Assembly (NCBI RefSeq): GCF_014197205.1
Contig: NZ_JACIFD010000014.1
Location: 1 to 64,000 of the forward strand
Reading direction: 5' to 3'
Length of the DNA: 64,000 bases
From: Canibacter oris
Lineage (GTDB): Bacteria; Actinomycetota; Actinomycetes; Actinomycetales; Microbacteriaceae
The number at the start of each line of letters is the position of its first letter. The first letter of the stretch is position 1. Made by a program: the position numbers and the translations under genes. Shown here one piece after another: positions 1-8,221 of the stretch. The notes under the pieces were generated by a model. It worked only from the letters and a program-made list of their open reading frames with translations. It was not told the DNA's origin and made no database searches.

Positions 1-3000
1 AACAGCACCTTTACGCAGCAACTCTTACAACTGATTGCAAACTCAGACGATGCGGTGCTCACCGCTCTCGGGCTACGGAAGCTAACGCAAGAAATTCCCC
101 CTGATTTGCCACGTAAAGACAAAATCGCACTGCGTGCCGGGTCTTTGACCGCGCTCGGGGTGCCGTGGGCAGTACCGCTTGCGGCAAAGCGGTGGTTGCG
201 CGAGCGGGCTACGCATCTGTTGTGCGCCGCAAATCTGCCCAGTGATTCGCCGCGGGGGGCTGATCCACACCTCAGCAATGCCCTGCAAGAACTGCGCACG
301 CAAAACAGTCCGGCGCAGGTTGAGCTGCACGGAGAGAAGGTTTTGGGGCCAGAAGCCAGTCATCGAGAGCTACGGAGACTGCTCGGACTGGCTTATATGC
401 CAGAAGTCGAATATTTACTTGCTGATGTCGGACGGCTAGCACCTGGTGATGCGTGGGCAAGTGAGGCGCGGGCGCAGCGAGCTGTGGCGGCGCTGCGGCA
501 ACTGATTACCGAGGGCGCAGAGCACGGCACTTTTGTGACTATTACCGCATCCACTTACGGTGACAGTCTGCTGGCGGCGACCGTAACCAACAAATTGCTT
601 GCAGATCCTGATGTTTTGCCGCACCAGTTTGGCATTACGCTGTACGCAGAAGTACCTGAGAGCTTTGAGATTTTGACGGCTCTCGCGATTCATGCCAGTG
701 GCCGTAAAGCTGTTGGCGGCGGCAATTTGCAGGTGCGGATCGCGCTGCGCTCGACTGCCTCCCGCGAGTCTATCGATTCGCTGTTGAGCGGGCAGCAGTT
801 TGCGGTGCTAGAAAGCCGTGCTGAAATTGAAGCCGCCGCGATGAAGCTGCTGCTGCAGGCACAGCGAATTGCTGGGGTAACAACAGTTTTTTGCAGCGAT
901 AGCCCGTATGTGGTTGCCGCTGCGCTGGCGCAGCTAGAGCCAGCCGCTACAGTAATTGAGGTGCGCTCCGGAATCTGCCCCGAACTGGTGCTAGCGCTCA
1001 CCGCAACAGGGATTGTAACCCGCGTTACGTTGCCGGTTGTCAGCAAAGATGATTTCCGCGCGATAATGCCACATCTGTTGGCGCTTACGGCGGAGGCTGC
1101 GGACGACAAAAGCGCGGTTGCTCGTAGTCGTATGCTCGAATCGGAATATTTGCCTGCAGAGGAGCTGCGCTACGCCGAACTGCAGCACCTTTACGAGGTC
1201 TGCGAGCGTGCGGCAGAGCCAGCACAGTTGCCGCGGCGGACACAGGATCGGGCGCGGGAGTGGGATCCCAGTGACCGTGACAGCGCACTGTTTTACCGCC
1301 CCGCCGATGATCCCTTTATGCGCGAAACTGGCGGCTTAACGGCCGCGGTTTTAGGGCTTAATAGTGACCCGGACACCGGTGAGATTATTTTGGAGCAGCA
1401 GGTGCTACCGCGCACGGTGCCGGTGGTGTCTGAGAGCGGTTTTGCAGCGGAACCAGGAACTGATGTGACGAGATTCCCCAATCGCCAGTGGTTCCGCGCT
1501 CAAATCTCCGCGGATTTGACGGAGCCGAGTGCGCAGCGAGACGCCACACAAGTTGCAGCGCAATCCGTGACGCAGGACGCGGTGGCAAACCCGACACAAC
1601 CCGAAATGGTGTCGCATGAGAGTGCGAGGGCGCAGACAGACCCGCCTGAGATTGGAACTATTAACACTGTGGTGTTGCAAAACACTCTCACCGCTAGAGC
1701 CCGTGTGCTGCGCCGCATCGCCCTCACCACTGTTGCCGAACGCGATCTTTTTACTCGGCTTTTTGCTGCACACACTGAGCTGTCAGCAAAACAAATTGAT
1801 GCTCAGGTGAACACACTGATTGACACCGCGAGGTATCTGGCGCAGCAGGCAGAAGGTCTGGAGCGGGTACGGGGAGCACGATTCCGGCCGGCTGGTCGTG
1901 TGCTGCTTGCGGGTGACGAAACAGCATTTTTGGTGGATCTGCTCGCCGCTTTCCTTGCCGAATATGCAGCAGGAAACCCTGTCTACTTCGGGCTGCCAGC
2001 GGCGCACATCGAATTTGTCACACGCGTCTTGAGCCAGTGGCAAACCGCAGGTCTGCCACATCAAGCTTTTGAAATTGTGGTTTTCGATGACTTCGTCACA
2101 GAGCCCGCTGCCTACGAAATTGTGCGCGGGGTAACTGTTGGTAGTTTAAGCCTGCGCCGTGCAGTTATGCGTGCAAAACCAGCGCTTGCGGTCAACAGCC
2201 GCAGTTACCAGTTAGGCGTCGCGACAGTCACCCCAAATGCGGACTATCCGGCCGCTGCTGCGGCGATTGTTGAGTCGGCTTTTGGCGGTGATGACGCCGG
2301 GCTACGCCAGGTGCGTGCGGTGTGCGCTGTGGGAAGCGCTTATCGTGCGGAGCGTTTCAGGCAGTTGCTGATTGACGCGGTCCGCAGCATTCCCGCTGGT
2401 GTGACACACACCACGGATCCTTTGCAGCATGCTCTGCCGCCGTTGCCACACCCCCCAACCGCGGCAGAATACGAGGCTCTAACTGCACTGGAACGCGGTG
2501 AAACCTGGCTGTTGCCTCCGCGGCAGCTAGATGATTCCGGCCTGGTGTGGAGCCCCGGCATTAAAGCAGGAATTAGCCCGCACAGTAGCTTCTGGGAGGT
2601 CGCTGCACGATTACCGGTTTTGGGCCTGGTGCATAGCCGCTCTTTGAGCGAGGCTCTAAGCACCGCCAACGAGCTAGGTTCTGGTGCGGTCGCGGCGCTT
2701 TTCAGTTGGGACACCGAAGAGATTATTCCGTGGTTGGATCGGGCTAAAGCCGCGACCCTCACCGTTAATCGCCCAACTTCCGGGGCGCGGGTGGAGCGGC
2801 TGCCCGGAGGTACCTGGAGTGGCGCAAACTCTAGTATTGCTCCGTTGACCGGCGGCCCGCATCAACTGCTAACCCTGGGAACCTGGCAGCTGCGCGAGGG
2901 AACCCCTAGCACTACCTTGCACCTGCGCGGGCTGGAGCCGGAAATTGCGATGTTAATTGAAACTACGCAGGAGTGGTTAGACTACGCTGAGTTCGATCGC

Positions 3001-3558
3001 TTGCGGCGCGCGGCTTTGGCGGACGCGCTCACCTGGCGTACCCAGTTGGGTGTCGCCCGGGATGTTTCTAATCTCGGGGTTGAGCATAACATTCTGCGAT
3101 ACTGGCCGGTTGCGAGTCATATTCGCGTCGCAGAAGACACTCCGATTGAGCAGATTGTACGGGTTTTGAGCGCTGCGTTGCTGGTGCGTGCCCCGATTTC
3201 AGTGTCTACTGGGATGGCGCTACCGGAGCCGGTGGCGCAGTTGCTGCAGCGGCAGGGCGTCGAGGTGACGCTCGAAACCGATGCCACATGGGTAGAGCGT
3301 ATCGCGGTTACCGGCCCGCAGGTCGCAGGAGTTCCAGCAGTGCGTATTCGTCTTATTGGGGCTGATGCTGCAAGCATTGGGGAGTGGGTTGTGGATCGCG
3401 CCTCCGTCGCGATTTGGGCAGAACCGGTAACAATGGCGGGACCCCTAGAGCTGCTTACTTTCTTGAGAGAGCAAGCAGTGTCAATCGCCGCGTGGCGAGA
3501 TGCAATGGTGGCGCGGCAACCGAGATTACTTGACTGGCTGCGCGAAATAGGTCGTTAA
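1..3558 (+). CDS. PutA-like proline dehydrogenase/aldehyde dehydrogenase homolog, 5' partial, catalytically degenerate
   Basis: The frame is open from base 1, so the gene begins upstream of the window; the GTG at 55 is not a true start. The layout follows bifunctional PutA: a PRODH-like part (about the first 400 residues, with LHGEKVLG and VRIALRS where active enzymes have the KVRxVKGAN strand), an ALDH-like part, and a PutA-type C-terminus containing FLREQAVSI. Key residues appear lost. In the segment AFGGDDAGLRQVRA, the position of the ALDH catalytic Cys (GQ/KCSA in the family) is Leu. The general-base Glu position reads Arg, and the PRODH DxEE strand reads TITAS. The family role is proline to glutamate oxidation; I infer a pseudoenzyme or a decaying paralog kept open over at least 1,180 codons. 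Confidence 0.75.
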   Translation, partial: NSTFTQQLLQLIANSDDAVLTALGLRKLTQEIPPDLPRKDKIALRAGSLTALGVPWAVPLAAKRWLRERATHLLCAANLPSDSPRGADPHLSNALQELRTQNSPAQVELHGEKVLGPEASHRELRRLLGLAYMPEVEYLLADVGRLAPGDAWASEARAQRAVAALRQLITEGAEHGTFVTITASTYGDSLLAATVTNKLLADPDVLPHQFGITLYAEVPESFEILTALAIHASGRKAVGGGNLQVRIALRSTASRESIDSLLSGQQFAVLESRAEIEAAAMKLLLQAQRIAGVTTVFCSDSPYVVAAALAQLEPAATVIEVRSGICPELVLALTATGIVTRVTLPVVSKDDFRAIMPHLLALTAEAADDKSAVARSRMLESEYLPAEELRYAELQHLYEVCERAAEPAQLPRRTQDRAREWDPSDRDSALFYRPADDPFMRETGGLTAAVLGLNSDPDTGEIILEQQVLPRTVPVVSESGFAAEPGTDVTRFPNRQWFRAQISADLTEPSAQRDATQVAAQSVTQDAVANPTQPEMVSHESARAQTDPPEIGTINTVVLQNTLTARARVLRRIALTTVAERDLFTRLFAAHTELSAKQIDAQVNTLIDTARYLAQQAEGLERVRGARFRPAGRVLLAGDETAFLVDLLAAFLAEYAAGNPVYFGLPAAHIEFVTRVLSQWQTAGLPHQAFEIVVFDDFVTEPAAYEIVRGVTVGSLSLRRAVMRAKPALAVNSRSYQLGVATVTPNADYPAAAAAIVESAFGGDDAGLRQVRAVCAVGSAYRAERFRQLLIDAVRSIPAGVTHTTDPLQHALPPLPHPPTAAEYEALTALERGETWLLPPRQLDDSGLVWSPGIKAGISPHSSFWEVAARLPVLGLVHSRSLSEALSTANELGSGAVAALFSWDTEEIIPWLDRAKAATLTVNRPTSGARVERLPGGTWSGANSSIAPLTGGPHQLLTLGTWQLREGTPSTTLHLRGLEPEIAMLIETTQEWLDYAEFDRLRRAALADALTWRTQLGVARDVSNLGVEHNILRYWPVASHIRVAEDTPIEQIVRVLSAALLVRAPISVSTGMALPEPVAQLLQRQGVEVTLETDATWVERIAVTGPQVAGVPAVRIRLIGADAASIGEWVVDRASVAIWAEPVTMAGPLELLTFLREQAVSIAAWRDAMVARQPRLLDWLREIGR

Positions 3559-3726
3559 AAGTACGCTTCAATGTGGGACGCTGTGAGTGAGCTTTGTGCA
3601 ATTAATGTAGTTGCTTCGTCCCGGATGTGTTATGTGCATAGCGCAGGTATTTCTGTTGACTCGTTCTTACAATTCTGAAATTTTCTTGAAAACGTCTGAC
3701 GATTGTGAGAAACTATATGAGTATTG

Positions 3727-3745
3727 TGAGGATAACCTTACTTAC
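3727..3745. promoter_or_regulatory. Candidate DtxR/IdeR iron box upstream of the HtaA gene
   Basis: The 19-mer TGAGGATAACCTTACTTAC matches 13 of 19 positions of the DtxR/IdeR consensus. It lies 33 bp upstream of the chosen ATG of a haem-protein gene, where iron repression would be expected. Direct copies of ATTGTGAG precede it at about 3702 and 3724. The site is inferred from sequence and context only. Confidence 0.5.
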
Positions 3746-3778
3746 TTCTGTCTAAAGAAAACCTATTTGAGGAGAGCC

Positions 3779-5971
3779 ATGTCTCACGCTAAGCCAAGCC
3801 GTGCAAAGCGGCTTTTTGGTGCACTGGTGGCTGCGGCTGTTGCTTTTGGTGGTGCGGTGGTAGCGCCAACCCAGGCATTTGCTGCAGAATCAGGCACCGT
3901 TGCGGACGCAACTCTGGATTGGGGTATTAAAGACTCCTTCCGCAGCTACCTGCACGGTCCAATCGCACACGGCCAGTCAACATTGATTGGCGGAGTGACT
4001 ATGGACGACAATATTCGGGATGCGGGTAAAGGCTATCACTGGACCGGTGGTACCGGCACTGCAATGAATGACGGCACCAGCGGAGATGTGCGTTTCTCGG
4101 GTGGTGTGCGGATGGTGGGTCACAATGGCTTGCTCGATATGAGTTTGACTAATCCACGCATTGAAATCACGGGCGCAACCACTGCCAAGATGTATGTTGA
4201 TGTGAGCAGCAAGCGACTGGATAACCCGAACGAGGTTATCCAGGAAGCTGGAATGTACTTCGCTAACCTCACTTTGCCAGCTCCGGTGACATCGGGTGAC
4301 ACTACCTTCACCTATAACGGGGTAACGCTTGCAGTTACCGCCAAGGCAGCTGAAGCTTTCGGTTCTTTCTACCAGGAAGGACAGGTTTTTGAGGGTCTGT
4401 TTAACCTCACCGTGCCAGTGACGGTAGCTGCTCCGGTTCCGGTAGCCACCACCACTGATGTTGTGCTTCGCGCTGAAACTTTCACCACAGCTGATGCAAT
4501 TGGTGCAGCAGCTGGTGTTACCGATGCTAACGGTGTGAAACTCACCGACGAACACGGCACTGTCGAGTTCTTCGTTAACGGCACCTCAGTCGGTCAGGGT
4601 CGCTTTGTTGGGGTTGCCGGGATGTTCGCCCTGAACATTCCTGCGCAGGCTGCTGGCAAGCACAACATCACCGCGAAGTTCACCCCGAAAGACACTAACG
4701 CTTACGCAGCTTCAGAGTCAGCTGCAAAGCAGGTTACCGTTAATGCACCGGGTAACCCGACTGATCCGCCAACTAATCCACCTGCAAACTACACCCCAGT
4801 AGTAAAGGTGTTTAAGGCAGACGGCACCACGGAGCTAGGCGACGAAAAGGTCTACGAGGGCGACACCATTGTTATCAAGGGCACTGGATTCAACACCAAC
4901 AACCCAGGTGGCCGCGGTGCACCCGTGCCTGCTAACCTGCCACAGGGTTACTACTCAGCATTCGGACAGTTCGCTGACGTGTGGCAGCCAAGCAACCCTG
5001 CGAGCACCGGAGAGAGCCGCCCCGCTGAGGCAACTGCGTGGGCGCTCACTGATGCCGCATTCGACGGTGTTCCAGCAATGTTCAAAGACACCGTAGCCAA
5101 GGGTCGCGTGGTGCTGAACGCTGACGGTAGCTTCACCTGGACCTTGCAGCTGCCAGCAATTAAGAAGGGCGTTGAGAACGGCAAAACCGGTATCTATACC
5201 TACTCAGCAGGTGGTCTCAAGGACGCAACTCACGAGGTATTTGTACCGCTGAACTTCGTAGCTGGCGATCGCCCAGCTGAGCCACAGCCACCGGTTGTTA
5301 ACCCAATCGCACCGGTTGTGACTCCAGCTGCTCCGGCAGATGAGTGTGTTGCTTACAGTGCAACCGGCGGTTCATTCAACTGGGGTCTGCGCGAGTCATT
5401 CCGCAACTACGTGCAGGGACGTATCGCTAAGGGTAGCTTCTCAGGTGGTGCCTTCAGCGTATCAGGTGGCGCGTTTAACGCTAAGGATGGCGTTGGGGTT
5501 ATTAACTTCAACGGCGCGATCCACGCAACCGGGCATAAGGGTGTGTTGAACTACAACCTGACCAACCCGAGCATTCAGCTCACCGGCGGTAACTCAGGTG
5601 TTATGTACGCAACCGTTAATGGCACCCGCGTGGCATTCGCTAACCTCACCTTCAGTGGTCTGGTAGCAAACGAGCAGGGAATCACCGCTAACTGGGTATC
5701 AGCCACCCTGACCGCTGCAGGTGCGCAGACCTTCAGCTACAACGGCAGCGCTTTCTACCAGGCTGGCGAGGCGCTGGACGGCTTCTCATTGAACGTTACC
5801 CTCGGCGGTAAGGTTGCTTGTGCAGAGGCTCCTGGCACCGATCCGAAGGAAGCTAAGAAGCTCGCTGCTACCGGTGCAGACGGTGCTCCGCTCGGCGCAG
5901 TTTCACTGCTGCTGCTCGCTGGCGCAGTGGCTGCTGCAGCAGGCCGTCGCTTCCAGAAGCAGGCACGCTAA
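3779..5971 (+). CDS. htaA: Cell-wall HtaA-domain haem-binding protein with LAATG sorting signal
   Basis: The start at 3779 follows a GAGGAG ribosome site and gives a clean signal peptide (cationic N-terminus, hydrophobic core, cleavage near AFA-A, residue 35); the longer frame from 3611 would bury it. The mature protein has two HtaA domains, about residues 45-220 and 525-680, each with a W-x-x-x-x-S-F-R-x-Y motif. Between them are an Ig-like domain (about 225-325) and a further beta-rich domain (about 340-510). The C-terminus is LAATG (residue 695), a hydrophobic helix and a basic tail, as expected for class E sortase substrates. HtaA proteins bind haem at the surface and pass it to a haem importer; no importer lies in this window. 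The upstream iron box suggests iron repression. Confidence 0.88.
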   Translation: MSHAKPSRAKRLFGALVAAAVAFGGAVVAPTQAFAAESGTVADATLDWGIKDSFRSYLHGPIAHGQSTLIGGVTMDDNIRDAGKGYHWTGGTGTAMNDGTSGDVRFSGGVRMVGHNGLLDMSLTNPRIEITGATTAKMYVDVSSKRLDNPNEVIQEAGMYFANLTLPAPVTSGDTTFTYNGVTLAVTAKAAEAFGSFYQEGQVFEGLFNLTVPVTVAAPVPVATTTDVVLRAETFTTADAIGAAAGVTDANGVKLTDEHGTVEFFVNGTSVGQGRFVGVAGMFALNIPAQAAGKHNITAKFTPKDTNAYAASESAAKQVTVNAPGNPTDPPTNPPANYTPVVKVFKADGTTELGDEKVYEGDTIVIKGTGFNTNNPGGRGAPVPANLPQGYYSAFGQFADVWQPSNPASTGESRPAEATAWALTDAAFDGVPAMFKDTVAKGRVVLNADGSFTWTLQLPAIKKGVENGKTGIYTYSAGGLKDATHEVFVPLNFVAGDRPAEPQPPVVNPIAPVVTPAAPADECVAYSATGGSFNWGLRESFRNYVQGRIAKGSFSGGAFSVSGGAFNAKDGVGVINFNGAIHATGHKGVLNYNLTNPSIQLTGGNSGVMYATVNGTRVAFANLTFSGLVANEQGITANWVSATLTAAGAQTFSYNGSAFYQAGEALDGFSLNVTLGGKVACAEAPGTDPKEAKKLAATGADGAPLGAVSLLLLAGAVAAAAGRRFQKQAR

Positions 5972-5999
5972 TTAGCGAATACGCCAGGTAACAGCAACA

Positions 6000-6025
6000 G
6001 AGGGCGGCCTTGCGGGGTCGCCCTC
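6000..6025. terminator. GC-rich hairpin after the HtaA gene
   Basis: GAGGGCG (6000-6006) pairs with CGCCCTC (6019-6025), 29 bp after the HtaA stop. There is no strong T-run after it, so it is a weak intrinsic terminator or only an mRNA-stabilising stem. Confidence 0.5.
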
Positions 6026-6121
6026 TCGCTGTCTCCAAGGCTTTGTCGCCACGCTGAAAAAACTAACTTGCGAGGCACCACGAAATCAGCTAATATAAAT
6101 ACTTGGTTGTAAAACAACCAC

Positions 6122-6203
6122 GGCGAGTTACCCAAGCGGCCAAAGGGATCTGACTGTAAATCAGCTGTCATCGACTTCGGGGGTTCGAATCCCTCACTCG
6201 CCA
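6122..6203 (+). tRNA. tRNA-Tyr (GTA)
   Basis: The acceptor strands GGCGAGT (6122-6128) and ACTCGCC (6196-6202) pair fully, with discriminator A at 6203. Anticodon GTA is at 6156-6158 in the loop CTGTAAA, flanked by CTGA/TCAG. The T arm carries GGTTCGAATCC. The long variable arm fits bacterial tRNA-Tyr. The 3' CCA is not encoded. Confidence 0.96.
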
Positions 6204-6208
6204 CGTTT

Positions 6209-6244
6209 GAAAAGTCCCTAAAACACCAGTTTTGGGGACTTTTC
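6209..6244 (+). terminator. Intrinsic terminator of tRNA-Tyr
   Basis: GAAAAGTCCC followed by TAAAAC pairs across a short loop with GTTTTG then GGGACTTTTC. The U-rich 3' arm starts 5 bp after the tRNA and fits a rho-independent terminator. Confidence 0.75.
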
Positions 6245-6316
6245 CTGTGCTCGGGCGGTTTTCGCGCCAACTGCGTCAGCTGCCTACTCGCGCAGCGTCA
6301 GGCTACGCCTGCGCGA

Positions 6317-7894
6317 CTATGCTTGCCGCGGCAGTTGCCTTAAAATTTCTGCCGCGACCTCAATATCACTGTAGGCGTGCTTGATGCCCTGAATATCCTG
6401 ATAGGTTTCAACACCCTTGCCGGTAATCATCACCACATCGCCAGCGCCCGCAGCCATAATCGCCTGCCGCAGCGCATCGCGGCGACAGGTTGTAATCTCG
6501 GTGACCCCCTTCAGCCCAGGCCGCACCTGGCGCACCCCGGTGAGCAGTTGCTCGCGAATACTGACCGGATCTTCAGTGCGAGGATTCTCGTCGGTGATCC
6601 ACACCACATCAGCGTGCCGCGCCCCCGCAGCAGCGAGAGGCACTCGCTTTGAAGGGTCCCGATCGCCGTCGGTGCCAAAAATCGCGATCAACTGCCCCCG
6701 TGTCATCTCCCGCGCTGTCTCTAGCACCGCCGCGAGGCTCTCCGGTGTATGAGCGTAATCAACAATCACCAGCGGATGCCCCGCCTGCGGCTGTGGGTTG
6801 ATTACCTGCATCCGCCCCGGCACCTGCGCGGCATCACCAACCGCCGCAATAGCGGTCGCTAAATCTGCACCCAAGTGCACCGCGCCAATCAGCGCAATCA
6901 TGATGTTCTGCACATTCACATGCCCCAAAATCGGCATTGAGACGGTGTGTTCTGTGCCAGCCGGATCCACAACCGTAAACACAGTGCGATAAAGCTCTTT
7001 ATCGGTGTGGATCGCGGTAACCCGCCAATCGGCCGGCTTATTGCTGAGAGCAGAGTAAGTCGTGACCGGCACCTGCGCCGCCGCCGCCAACCGCTCGCCC
7101 CACTCGTCGTCAACACAAATTACCCCGTGCCGCGTGTACTCGGGGGTGAAAAGCTGCAGTTTTGCGGCGAAATAGGTTTCCATATCGCCGTAAAAATCAA
7201 GGTGATCGTGCTGCAGGTTGGTGAACCCGGCAACGTCAAAAACCACGCCCTTGACGCGGCCGAAACTAACCGCGTGCGAGGAAGTTTCAACCACCGCAAC
7301 CTGGGAGCCGCTCTGCGCCGCAAGATCAAGGAAGCGGTAAAGCACCGGAGCCTCTGCGGTGGTGCGCTCCGACTCAAAACGCACCGCGCCAACGCTCGTC
7401 TCAACCGTGCCGCACAGCGCGGTCTCGCCGAAACACTTCTCAAAGATGGAGCGGGCCAGGTAGGTAGTGGTGGTTTTGCCGTTGGTGCCGGTAACCGCGA
7501 AAGTTTTCAGCTTCGCCGCCGGATCCTGGTGCAGTGCTCGGGCGATATTCGCTGCCGCCAGTCGGGGCTCGGCGACCGTGAGCAGCGGGATGTTCAGCTG
7601 CTGAAGTTCGGCAACCTCCTCCGCTTGCTGTGCGCCCGCGGCGTCAGTCAAAACCGCGACCGCCCCGGCTGTGACCGCTGCAGTCGCAAAGCGTATCCCG
7701 TGATTAGTAGCTCCGCCGAGTGCTACAAAAATCCACCCCGCGTCGCAGTCGCGGTTGTCGAGGGTGATGCCTGAAACCAGTGTGTCAAGGCCCGCAGCGC
7801 CGGTGTGCACGAGCTTCGCGTCAGGAGCGGCTTGCAGCGCGGCTGCAAGGGTAATTGGGGTGACATCCGGGCGTAAATCGCAGAAGCTACTCAT
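6317..7894 (-). CDS. murE: MurE-type UDP-MurNAc-tripeptide synthetase (stand-alone Mur ligase)
   Basis: This 525-residue Mur ligase has the ATP P-loop GTNGKTTT (residues 136-143), the central-domain motif ETSSHAVSFGR, the HDHLDFYG metal and substrate region, and the C-terminal DYAHTPESL and DENPRTEDP motifs. The DNPR-like motif is the MurE region that selects the third amino acid; here it reads DENPR. The enzyme adds a diamino acid to UDP-MurNAc-L-Ala-D-Glu in the cytoplasm. It is not in a dcw cluster (neighbours are tRNA-Tyr and a sugar transporter), so it may be either the sole relocated murE or a paralog. Assignment to the MurE subfamily is firm; its substrate is not settled. Confidence 0.85.
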   Translation of the reverse strand: MSSFCDLRPDVTPITLAAALQAAPDAKLVHTGAAGLDTLVSGITLDNRDCDAGWIFVALGGATNHGIRFATAAVTAGAVAVLTDAAGAQQAEEVAELQQLNIPLLTVAEPRLAAANIARALHQDPAAKLKTFAVTGTNGKTTTTYLARSIFEKCFGETALCGTVETSVGAVRFESERTTAEAPVLYRFLDLAAQSGSQVAVVETSSHAVSFGRVKGVVFDVAGFTNLQHDHLDFYGDMETYFAAKLQLFTPEYTRHGVICVDDEWGERLAAAAQVPVTTYSALSNKPADWRVTAIHTDKELYRTVFTVVDPAGTEHTVSMPILGHVNVQNIMIALIGAVHLGADLATAIAAVGDAAQVPGRMQVINPQPQAGHPLVIVDYAHTPESLAAVLETAREMTRGQLIAIFGTDGDRDPSKRVPLAAAGARHADVVWITDENPRTEDPVSIREQLLTGVRQVRPGLKGVTEITTCRRDALRQAIMAAGAGDVVMITGKGVETYQDIQGIKHAYSDIEVAAEILRQLPRQA

Positions 7895-8221
7895 ACCCGG
7901 TATTTTACTGCGTGGTGATGGGAGTTGGCTGGTGTGGGGTTTGCGGATGGGCGGGCGTTGGTGCGGTTATCCGTGCGGGTGCTGCGGGGCAGAAGTGCTC
8001 GTGCGGCTCAAGCGGGTACAGTTTTGGTGTGACACGGTCCGGTGCTGCCGAGATGTCAGACAACTTTAGGGTGGTGGATCCACCGATCTAATGCGTTATT
8101 AATAAATAATCAGCTAACCGTTGCGATTCTGTAACATAAATATTTGATTTTTGCGCTCCTAATGCAGTAAATTGATTCCCAGACATCGGATGTTTACCGC
8201 ACTTCGACGAAGAGGTTAAAC
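7895..8221. promoter_or_regulatory. Divergent intergenic region between murE and rbsA
   Basis: No convincing gene is seen in these 327 bp. They hold a perfect 12-bp palindrome, GGTGGATCCACC (8073-8084), an AT-rich stretch with TTATTAATAA, a weak candidate promoter (TTGCGA 8121-8126 and TTTGAT 8143-8148), and an AGAGG ribosome site before the GTG at 8222. The palindrome could be an operator for the sugar operon, but no regulator gene is adjacent. Confidence 0.4.

Noticed and set aside
6947-7774. A 275-codon plus-strand frame opposite murE
   Set aside because: It is a shadow of murE on the other strand; murE has all family motifs.
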